Below, piece after piece: positions 7,264 to 13,653 of a stretch of 18,957 nucleotides of DNA; position 1 is the first letter of the stretch, and each line of letters starts with the position of its first letter. The stretch is taken from contig UQJE01000048.1 of assembly GCA_900541345.1 (NCBI GenBank), positions 1-18,957 of the forward strand, read 5' to 3'. This DNA comes from an uncultured Blautia sp. (lineage in GTDB: Bacteria > Bacillota > Clostridia > Lachnospirales > Lachnospiraceae). The position numbers and the translations under genes are program-made. The notes beneath the pieces were generated by a model. It was not told where the DNA came from and searched no databases. It saw only the letters and a list, made by a program, of their open reading frames with translations.

Positions 7264-8433
7264 CTAAGCGTGTTTTCTGTAAAGAAGCTTTAATACGATC
7301 GGTGTAACGATAGAAGAAACAAGGATCAGGAGAATGACGGCTGTAAAGTATTTGGATTCAATCATTCCCACAGAAAGTCCCTTCTGTGCCACAATCAGAG
7401 CAACCTCTCCTCGTGTCATCATTCCCACACCGATTTTTAAAGAATCTCCTGTAGAGAATCCGAGAATTTTTGACATAAAACCGCATCCTACGATTTTTGT
7501 AATTAGCGCTACAATGACGAAAAGAATGCAGAAAATAAGAAGAGAAGAACTCATATCTTCAATGTCTGTTTTCAGACCGATACTTGCAAAAAACATAGGA
7601 GCAAACAGCATATAGGAGCTTACATCTACCTTTCTTGCAATATATTCGGAATCGTCAATACTGCACAGGACAATACCGGCTACATAGGCGCCTGTAATAT
7701 CTGCAATGCCGAAATATTTTTCGGCTATGTATGCCATAGCGAAGGCAAGAACAAAACCGAAGATAGGGATTCTTCTTGTATGCGGATAATGTTTATCCAA
7801 TATGGCAAAGAGTTTGTAAATAATTACTCCGAAAAGAATGGCGCACAGGAAGAAAAGCGCTGTACTGATAATAACGGAAGATGGCTTTGAAGCAGGGTCT
7901 TTCATTCCGATGACAAAGGTAAGAACAATAATGCCGATTACATCATCGATAATAGCTGCACTCATAATGGTAGTACCTGTTTCAGATTTCAGGTAACCCA
8001 GTTCCTGAAGAGAGGCAACCGTAATGCTGACAGAAGTAGCTGTCATAATGACACCGATAAAAACAGAGGCATAAAACTGAGAAGAACCTCCTGGAGCAAA
8101 GCCATAATAAGCGCTGTGAAGGAGATAACCTCCTGCAAGGGGAACAAACACTCCGGCACAGGCAATGAGAAGAGCTTTCCAGCCCGTCCGCATCAAATCC
8201 CGAAGATTTGTCTGCAGCCCTGCAAAGAACATAAGAAGTACAACGCCGATTTCTGCCATGCCGCTTATAAGCTCATTTTGTTGTACCAGTCCTAAAATAC
8301 TGGGACCGATTAAAAGACCGGCGATAATCTCACCCACAACCTGGGGTGCGTGGAGCTTACCAGCAAGAAGACCGCAGAGCTTTGCGGAAATCAGAATAAT
8401 GGCAAGATCCTTAAAAATTTCATAAGTTTCCAT
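7264..8433 (-). CDS. Cation:proton antiporter (CPA2 / KefB-like Na+/H+ exchanger domain)
   Basis: A polytopic membrane protein of 389 residues that by family exports Na+ or K+ in exchange for protons, contributing to pH and ion balance. The whole length is a Na+/H+ exchanger domain with about 11-13 hydrophobic segments. Recognisable features are AKLCGLLAGKLHAPQVVGEIIAGLLIGPSILG near the N-terminus, the paired acidic residues of AAIIDDVIGIIVLTFVIG (the DD ion-binding type, about residues 159-176), and MMTRGEVALIVAQKGLSVGMI near the C-terminus. No cytoplasmic RCK/TrkA-N regulatory domain follows, so it is a short form. The stop is TAG and the start has an AGGAAAG ribosome binding site. It lies 42 bases upstream of the DUF1292 promoter region, so the two may be partly co-transcribed. 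Ion specificity cannot be read from the sequence. Confidence 0.9.
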   Translation of the reverse strand: METYEIFKDLAIILISAKLCGLLAGKLHAPQVVGEIIAGLLIGPSILGLVQQNELISGMAEIGVVLLMFFAGLQTNLRDLMRTGWKALLIACAGVFVPLAGGYLLHSAYYGFAPGGSSQFYASVFIGVIMTATSVSITVASLQELGYLKSETGTTIMSAAIIDDVIGIIVLTFVIGMKDPASKPSSVIISTALFFLCAILFGVIIYKLFAILDKHYPHTRRIPIFGFVLAFAMAYIAEKYFGIADITGAYVAGIVLCSIDDSEYIARKVDVSSYMLFAPMFFASIGLKTDIEDMSSSLLIFCILFVIVALITKIVGCGFMSKILGFSTGDSLKIGVGMMTRGEVALIVAQKGLSVGMIESKYFTAVILLILVSSIVTPIVLKLLYRKHA

Positions 8434-8465
8434 TTTCTTTCCTCTTTTCCTAAATAATTTTCTTA

Positions 8466-8474
8466 ATTATACCA
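8466..8474 (-). promoter_or_regulatory. Extended -10 promoter for the antiporter gene
   Basis: On the minus strand the sequence reads TGG followed by TATAAT (8466-8471), a perfect -10 box with the TGN extension. No good -35 box is seen at the matching distance, which is usual for extended -10 promoters. The start of the antiporter is about 32 bases downstream. Confidence 0.6.
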
Positions 8475-8483
8475 CAAAAGCAT

Positions 8484-8511
8484 TTGTTGTGCGGAGAAAA
8501 TATGATAGAAT
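8484..8511 (+). promoter_or_regulatory. Possible promoter for exonuclease III
   Basis: TTGTTG (8484-8489), a 16-base spacer and TAGAAT (8506-8511). This is moderate to weak. If used, transcription would start near 8518, at the left arm of the inverted repeat described next. Confidence 0.4.
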
Positions 8512-8517
8512 ATTTAT

Positions 8518-8560
8518 GTGATTACAAGAGTGCGAAGAACGGAACAATCCATGTAATCAC
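8518..8560 (+). repeat. 9-bp inverted repeat in the exonuclease III leader, overlapping a possible 27-codon ORF
   Basis: GTGATTACA (8518-8526) is perfectly repeated in inverted orientation as TGTAATCAC (8552-8560), with 25 bases between. In RNA this would be a long-loop hairpin. In DNA it could be a spaced operator. A short ORF of 27 codons (ATG at 8502, stop TAA at 8583-8585, beginning MIEYLCDYKSAKNG) spans it and has a GGAGA a few bases before its ATG. The gap 8434-8608 otherwise holds only the promoters listed. Confidence 0.5.
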
Positions 8561-8608
8561 TCATGTATGCAAACACTATATTTAATCTAATAAAGGAGAA
8601 TCATATAG

Positions 8609-9364
8609 ATGAAATTAATTTCCTGGAATGTAAACGGAATCCGCGCCTGCCTTACAAAAGGTTTTGAAGAGCGCTTTCAGGAACTGGACGCAGATATTTT
8701 CTGCCTTCAGGAAACAAAATGCCAGCAGGGTCAGGTAAAGCTTGATCTGCCCGGTTATTACCAGTACTGGAATTATGCAAACAGAAAAGGATATTCCGGA
8801 ACTGCCATTTTTACAAAAAAAGAGCCGCTTTCTGTTTTTTATGGAATGGGTATTGAGGAGCATGATAAAGAAGGAAGAGTAATCACTCTGGAATTTGAGG
8901 AGTTTTACATGATTACGGTGTACACTCCAAATTCGCAGAGTGAACTTCGTCGTTTGGAATACAGAATGCAGTGGGAAAAAGATTTTCTTTCTTATCTTTT
9001 AAACCTGCAGGAGAAAAAGCCGGTAATTGTCTGCGGAGATCTTAATGTGGCACATAAAGATATTGACCTTAAAAATCCGAAAACAAACAGAAATAATCCG
9101 GGATTTACAGATGAGGAGAGAGCCTGCTTTTCTACAGTAATGGAAAGCGGTTTCATTGATACGTTCCGTTATTTTTATCCGGAACTTGAGGGGGCGTATT
9201 CCTGGTGGTCTTATCGGTTTAAGGCAAGAGAGAAAAACGCAGGTTGGAGAATTGACTATTTTCTTGTGTCTCCATCCCTGGAGACAAAGCTTGCGGATGC
9301 GAAAATACACAGTGAGATTATGGGCTCAGACCATTGTCCGATAGAACTTACAATAAACATTTAG
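8609..9364 (+). CDS. xth: Exodeoxyribonuclease III (AP endonuclease, ExoA/XthA type)
   Basis: Cuts DNA at abasic sites and trims 3' ends during base excision repair. The 251-residue length and all family motifs are present: ISWNVNGIRA with N7, LQETK with the metal-binding E35, GYSGTAIFTK, YTPNSQSELRRLEYR, CGDLNVAHKDIDL with D144 and N146, GFTDEER, the YSWWSYR loop, AREKNAGWRIDYFLVS, and the C-terminal SDHCPIEL with D241-H242. It is therefore expected to be active. The start ATG has an AAAGGAGAA ribosome binding site. It is divergent from the antiporter and followed 23 bases later by the GH13-like gene, so the two are likely on one transcript. The leader carries an inverted repeat. Confidence 0.97.
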   Translation: MKLISWNVNGIRACLTKGFEERFQELDADIFCLQETKCQQGQVKLDLPGYYQYWNYANRKGYSGTAIFTKKEPLSVFYGMGIEEHDKEGRVITLEFEEFYMITVYTPNSQSELRRLEYRMQWEKDFLSYLLNLQEKKPVIVCGDLNVAHKDIDLKNPKTNRNNPGFTDEERACFSTVMESGFIDTFRYFYPELEGAYSWWSYRFKAREKNAGWRIDYFLVSPSLETKLADAKIHSEIMGSDHCPIELTINI

Positions 9365-9387
9365 CATAACGGAGAGGAGAGGAAAGT

Positions 9388-11235
9388 ATGTTGTTGACAG
9401 AGAAGGGAAATCCGTTTCTTCTGGGGGCAAATCGCACAGTGGAAGGGTATAATTTTGCTCTTGACGTGCCGGAAGGAGAAGAGGTAAAGCTTCTTCTTTA
9501 TAAAAAAGGAGGGAAAATGCCCAAATATGTTCTCCCATTTCCAGAGGACGAGAAAATGGGAAGAATCTGTGCAATGGAAGTAAAAGGAATTTCCGGGGAA
9601 ATGTACGAATATAATTACGAGATTGACGGAAAAATATGCCAGGATCCATTTGCTTACTGTATTAGGGGAAAGAAGCATTTCGGGGAGCGAACAGAGGATG
9701 TGCACAAGGTGCGCTGCGGATTTCTTCCGGAAGAAAAATATGCCTGGGAGGGTGATAAGTCTCCTGGAATTTCCTATGAAAATATGGTGCTTTACAAGCT
9801 TCATGTAAGAGGATATACAAAACTTGTGCCAAATATGGGAAGAAAAAAGGGAACGTTCGCTGGTCTTACAGAAATGATTCCTTACTGGAAAGAACTGGGG
9901 GTTAATACTCTGGAACTGATGCCTGCATATGAATTTCCTGAAGTTCCTTCTGTAAAGCAGGAGGGAGAAAAAGAATATATCACTGACAGAAAAGAAAACG
10001 ATCGGGTGAATTACTGGGGATATGCGTCAGGCTATTACCTTTCTCCGAAACGGGCATACTGTACAGAGGATAATGTGCAGAATGAGGTGAGAGATTTTGT
10101 AAAAGCTCTTCATAAAGCAGGTATGGAATGTATCATGGAGTTTTATTTTCCGGGGGAAACAAATCCTTTTGCAGCCCTTCGGGCTCTGCAGTTCTGGAAA
10201 ACTTATTATCATATAGATGGTTTTCATATACAGGGCGAGGGTGTTCCGGCAGAGTTGATTTTAAGAGACGGAATTCTTTCAGATACAAAGATTATGATGA
10301 CAGGATATGATTTTTCGGGATTTTATGGCGGAAAAGAGCCCAAGAAGCGTGTACTTGCGGAGTATAACCGTTCTTTTCTCGAGGATATGCGCAGATTTTT
10401 AAAAAGTGATGAGGGAATGGCAGAAGGTGCGTCCTGGCATGTAAGAAGAAACAGCAATTATAACGGAGTAGTAAATTTTATGACCTGCCAGGATGGTTTT
10501 ACTCTTTATGATCTTGTGAGTTATAACTATAAACATAATGAAGAAAATGGAGAGAATAACGAGGACGGAAGCAGCTACAATTACTCCTGGAACTGCGGAA
10601 TAGAGGGAAATACAAGAAAGCTTGCAGTGCGCCAGATGCGGGAGCGCCAGATGCGAAACGCCTTTCTTATGATGACTTTAAGTCAGGGAGTCCCGATGAT
10701 TTATGCAGGAGATGAGACAGGAAATTCCCAGGAGGGAAATAATAATGCCTGGTGCCAGGACAATCCTGTAGGATGGACAGACTGGAAAGGATTAAAAAGA
10801 AATGATTCTCTTTTTCAGTTTGTAAAAAACGCTCTTGCGTTTCGAGCTGCGCACCCAATTCTCCATATGCCGAAGGAATTAAAGGGAATCGATTATCTTG
10901 CCAAGGGTTTTCCGGATATATCTTTTCACGGGGAGCGTGCATGGTACGTAAGCTATGAAAACACAAGCCGTCTTTTTGGTGTGATGTATTACAGTGCTTA
11001 TGAAGAAGAAGGAAAAGATGAGTTTATTTATGTAGGGTATAACTTCCATTGGGAGGAAAGAAGCCTGGCTCTTCCTAATCTTCCGGAAGGTTATTCCTGG
11101 AAAAAGGTGGCGGATACGGGAGATTTAAAAGAAGGCGGGAAATTTCTTCCGTCAGAGAAAGAATATAAAAAGACGGTAGCGGCAGCACCGCGCACGATTG
11201 TAGTTTTGACGGGCAGACAGGAGGAGGCAGAATGA
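9388..11235 (+). CDS. GH13 isoamylase/GlgX-like protein, probable pseudoenzyme
   Basis: A 615-residue protein with the plan of bacterial glycogen-debranching enzymes. An N-terminal CBM48-like beta domain (about residues 10-100, GYNFALDVPEGEEVKLLLYKK) is followed by a TIM barrel (from about 130, NMVLYKLHVRGYT; WGYASGYYLSP; AFLMMTLSQGVPMIYAGDETGNSQEGNNNAWCQDN) and a C-terminal beta domain. The four catalytic regions are altered. Region I reads IMEFYFPGE (E251) instead of a D-V-V-x-N-H pattern. Region II reads DGFHIQ with Q282 where the nucleophile Asp of GFRFD stands. Region III has T305 in KIMMTGYD where the acid/base Glu stands. Region IV reads TCQDGF, with Q368 for His and D369 kept. The scaffold is otherwise intact and the frame is open throughout, so it looks like a maintained non-catalytic relative, perhaps glycan-binding or regulatory (inference). 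Its stop overlaps the next start. Confidence 0.85.
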   Translation: MLLTEKGNPFLLGANRTVEGYNFALDVPEGEEVKLLLYKKGGKMPKYVLPFPEDEKMGRICAMEVKGISGEMYEYNYEIDGKICQDPFAYCIRGKKHFGERTEDVHKVRCGFLPEEKYAWEGDKSPGISYENMVLYKLHVRGYTKLVPNMGRKKGTFAGLTEMIPYWKELGVNTLELMPAYEFPEVPSVKQEGEKEYITDRKENDRVNYWGYASGYYLSPKRAYCTEDNVQNEVRDFVKALHKAGMECIMEFYFPGETNPFAALRALQFWKTYYHIDGFHIQGEGVPAELILRDGILSDTKIMMTGYDFSGFYGGKEPKKRVLAEYNRSFLEDMRRFLKSDEGMAEGASWHVRRNSNYNGVVNFMTCQDGFTLYDLVSYNYKHNEENGENNEDGSSYNYSWNCGIEGNTRKLAVRQMRERQMRNAFLMMTLSQGVPMIYAGDETGNSQEGNNNAWCQDNPVGWTDWKGLKRNDSLFQFVKNALAFRAAHPILHMPKELKGIDYLAKGFPDISFHGERAWYVSYENTSRLFGVMYYSAYEEEGKDEFIYVGYNFHWEERSLALPNLPEGYSWKKVADTGDLKEGGKFLPSEKEYKKTVAAAPRTIVVLTGRQEEAE

Positions 11236-11807
11236 AGGCCTGGGGTCATTTTAAAACGATTACAAAACATAAATTGATGGTTATGAAATATTGCTTCCGT
11301 GCAGGACTTTACAAACAGGGACTGCTTCACGATCTGTCAAAGTATTCTCCCACAGAGTTTCTTGTGGGATGTAAATATTATCAGGGAGACAGAAGCCCCA
11401 ATAATGCAGAGAGAGAGGCGACGGGCGTTTCTACATCCTGGCTTCATCATAAGGGAAGAAACCGCCATCATTTTGAACACTGGGTGGATTATTCTCTTGA
11501 TGGAGAGCATGTGATCATGGGCGCACAGATGCCAAGAAAATATGTAGCAGAGATGATCATGGACAGGATCAGCGCCTGCAGAACATATATGGGAGATGCC
11601 TATACACAGGAGAAGCCTCTTGAATATTACAGAAAAGGAAAGGATTCTCTTTGGTTTATTCATCCTCAGACAAAGAAAGAACTGGAAGGGCTTCTTCGCA
11701 TTTTAAACGATTACGGGGAAGATACCGTTATCTGGTATATAAAAAATGTATATCTTCGAAAGGGCAGAAAACGAAGGAGAAAACTTCGGGGTACCATTTT
11801 CAGGTAA
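11232..11807 (+). CDS. DUF5662 family protein, His-rich
   Basis: A 191-residue soluble protein that I match to DUF5662, a family without established function. Two histidine-rich segments stand out: H13 and LLHDLSKYSPTEF (H33-D34), then LHHKGRNRHHFEHW (H72, H73, H79, H80, H83). The spacing of an isolated H, an HD pair and later histidines resembles an HD-type metal site, but this is a visual impression only. The C-terminus is strongly basic (RKGRKRRRKLRGTIFR), which could contact nucleic acid or membrane. The ATG overlaps the stop of the GH13-like gene by four bases (ATGA), so the two are translationally coupled. GGAGG in the end of the upstream gene serves as the ribosome binding site. Confidence 0.75.
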   Translation: MKAWGHFKTITKHKLMVMKYCFRAGLYKQGLLHDLSKYSPTEFLVGCKYYQGDRSPNNAEREATGVSTSWLHHKGRNRHHFEHWVDYSLDGEHVIMGAQMPRKYVAEMIMDRISACRTYMGDAYTQEKPLEYYRKGKDSLWFIHPQTKKELEGLLRILNDYGEDTVIWYIKNVYLRKGRKRRRKLRGTIFR

Positions 11808-11811
11808 AATA

Positions 11812-11820
11812 TGTTATGAT
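11812..11820 (+). promoter_or_regulatory. Possible extended -10 promoter for glf
   Basis: TGT followed by TATGAT (11815-11820) just after the DUF5662 stop, 37 bases before the glf start. No convincing -35 box lies 17 bases upstream. The call rests only on the -10 shape and position. Confidence 0.35.
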
Positions 11821-11856
11821 AATACCAATTTGAAATAAAGGAGAAGGTGCTGTTTC

Positions 11857-12967
11857 ATGAAAAAATACGATTATTTAATTGTCGGTGCAGGTCTTTTCGG
11901 TGCAGTATTCGCCCATGAGGCAACTCGCTGTGGCAAAACTTGTCTCGTGATCGACAGAAGAGACCATATCGGAGGAAATATTTATACAGAAGAGGTGGAG
12001 GGAATTCAGGTACATCGTTATGGTGCGCATATTTTCCACACTTCAAGAAAGCACGTATGGGAGTATATTAATCAGTTTACGGAATTTAATCATTTTATTA
12101 ATTCTCCTATCGCTATTTATAAGGACGAGCTCTACAATATGCCGTTTAATATGAATACCTTTCATCAGCTGTGGGGAGTAAAAACTCCGGCGGAAGCACA
12201 GGCAAAGGTGCAGGAGCAGATTGCAAGAATGCATATTACACACCCGCGCAATCTGGAAGAGCAGGCGCTTGCTCTTGTAGGACAGGATGTATATGAAAAA
12301 CTTGTGGAGGGCTACACAAGAAAACAGTGGGGAAGAGAATGTAAAGACCTTCCGGCGTTTATTATCAAACGTCTTCCTCTTCGCTACACATATGACAACA
12401 ATTACTTTAAAGACCCGTATCAGGGTATTCCAAAAGGCGGATATACCAGAATTATCAAAAAGCTTCTGGAAGGAGTGCAGGTTTGCTTAAATACCGATTT
12501 CTTTGATAACAAGGAAGAGCTTTCCGCTCAGGCAGACAAGGTTCTTTTTACTGGTATGATTGATCAGTATTACGATTACTGTTACGGTGAGTTGGAATAT
12601 CGTTCGCTTCGTTTTGAGACAGAAACACTTGATATGGAAAATTATCAGGGAAATGCAGTTGTCAATTATACAGATTACGAAGTTCCGTACACAAGAATCA
12701 TTGAGCATAAGCATTTTGATTTTGGAACACAGCCAAAGACAGTTATTACGAGAGAATATCCTGCAAAATGGGAAAAGGGAGAAGAGCCTTACTATCCTGT
12801 AAATGAAAAACACAGATCTTTTTGCACAGTATGAGCGTCTTGCTATGAAGGAAAAGAACGTAATTTTTGGCGGACGTCTCGGTATGTACAGATATATGGA
12901 TATGGATCAGGTTATTGAAGAAGCGCTTTCTCTTGCAGAGACTGAACTTACTTACGAGAAACCGTGA
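11857..12967 (+). pseudogene. glf: UDP-galactopyranose mutase, frameshifted near the 3' end
   Basis: Glf is the flavoenzyme interconverting UDP-galactopyranose and UDP-galactofuranose for surface glycans. The first frame runs 11857-12834 (325 residues) and is clear Glf: YLIVGAGLFGAVFAHEA (FAD-binding), DRRDHIGGNIY, HRYGAHIFHTS, GYTRKQWGRECKDLP, FNMNTFHQLWGV, REYPAKW and EEPYYPVN. After GTA AAT GAA the frame is lost at an A5 run (12806-12810) and stops at TGA 12832-12834. Reading on from about 12809 in the next frame restores the family ending, NTDLFAQYERLA, NVIFGGRLGMYRYMDMDQVIEEAL, to TGA at 12965-12967. The repaired protein would be about 369 residues, the usual size. The lost tail holds the conserved GGRL-x-x-YRY-x-DMD segment that contacts cofactor and substrate, so the short form should be inactive. 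The cause is one extra base, two missing bases, or a sequencing error. Confidence 0.88.
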
Positions 12968-12978
12968 CAGGAGGCAGT

Positions 12979-13563
12979 ATGGATACACCCAAAATAGCAC
13001 AATACTACAGAGAGCATGACCCTCTGAAAAGAAAACAGCTTCTGGAAGACTCCATAGCCCAGGGAGAAGAGCCGGAGAATAATGAAATCCGTAAAAAAAT
13101 CTGGGAGATCCGCTATAAAGATAAGGCAGAGACAGGCGGGGATGCCAGGGCAGACGGCTTTCTGGCACTTTGGATGATTCTGGAATTTAACAGAAACGCA
13201 GGAAATAAATTTTTCGGTGCAAGAGGCGCGAAAAAAGATATAGAGAAACAGCTCAAAAAGCTTCACTTTCAGGAGTTTGCAAACGGAGGAGAGAGGGCGA
13301 GAGAGCTGCTGTATAGAGAATGCTGCCATCTTGTAAAAGTTTATATGGAGCTTTGTGAATCAGATAAATCCTATACGAGTATGCTTTGCGGCATTATGAG
13401 TATGAGCGAAGATAAGGCGAAAGCGAAGCTTCAGAAAGATATGCATGAGACTGCCATTATCCTTCCGGCTACCCTTGGTATGGAAAAGGAGCTGGAACTG
13501 ATTGTCAAAGCTGCAAAGGAAATGTATGAGCTTCATTTTCCGGGAGAAGGCGGACTGAAATAA
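12979..13563 (+). CDS. Hypothetical protein, 194 residues (possibly DUF6553-like)
   Basis: I do not recognise a function. The name DUF6553 comes to mind from the opening (YYREHDPLKRKQLLE) but I cannot confirm it. The ATG at 12979 is chosen because AGGAGG (12969-12974) precedes it. A GTG at 12964 overlaps the end of the glf frame and has no ribosome binding site. The protein is highly charged, soluble and probably all helical. Its middle (GDARADGFLALWMILEFNRNA, residues about 58-78) is the most hydrophobic part, and there is no signal peptide or membrane segment. It starts 11 bases after the restored glf stop, which fits co-transcription with glf. A strong hairpin follows it. Confidence 0.75.
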   Translation: MDTPKIAQYYREHDPLKRKQLLEDSIAQGEEPENNEIRKKIWEIRYKDKAETGGDARADGFLALWMILEFNRNAGNKFFGARGAKKDIEKQLKKLHFQEFANGGERARELLYRECCHLVKVYMELCESDKSYTSMLCGIMSMSEDKAKAKLQKDMHETAIILPATLGMEKELELIVKAAKEMYELHFPGEGGLK

Positions 13564-13584
13564 TAACGTGATATGGTATCAAAC

Positions 13585-13610
13585 CGCCCTGCCGGGATTC
13601 CGGCAGGGCG
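13585..13610 (+). terminator. Strong GC-rich hairpin without a T tract, ahead of the M16C gene
   Basis: CGCCCTGCCGG (13585-13595) pairs over 11 bp with CCGGCAGGGCG (13600-13610) around a GATT loop. Only TTC follows, so it is not a classical intrinsic terminator. It may be a weak or Rho-type terminator, an RNA-stabilising hairpin, or a leader structure for the downstream protease gene, whose ATG is 44 bases away. Confidence 0.55.
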
Positions 13611-13653
13611 TTCAAGAATGAAAGACAAAAATAGAAACTACCAGGAGGCAACC

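Noticed and set aside
9361..9804. Minus-strand open frame of 147 codons over the GH13 gene start
   Set aside because: Composition (runs of Phe, Leu and Ser) is that of a shadow frame and it overlaps a well-supported gene with a good ribosome binding site.
12800..12834. Programmed -1 frameshift in glf
   Set aside because: AAAAAC resembles a slippery site, but returning to the conserved frame needs a +1 (or -2) shift, and the stop is more than 20 bases downstream with no slow codon at the shift point.
12964..12978. GTG start for the protein after glf
   Set aside because: It overlaps the restored glf stop and would place AGGAGG inside the coding region. That site clearly serves the ATG at 12979.
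13573..13653. Upstream in-frame ATG for the M16C protease
   Set aside because: The added 27 residues are encoded by the GC hairpin and lack any family similarity. AGGAGG precedes the ATG at 13654.
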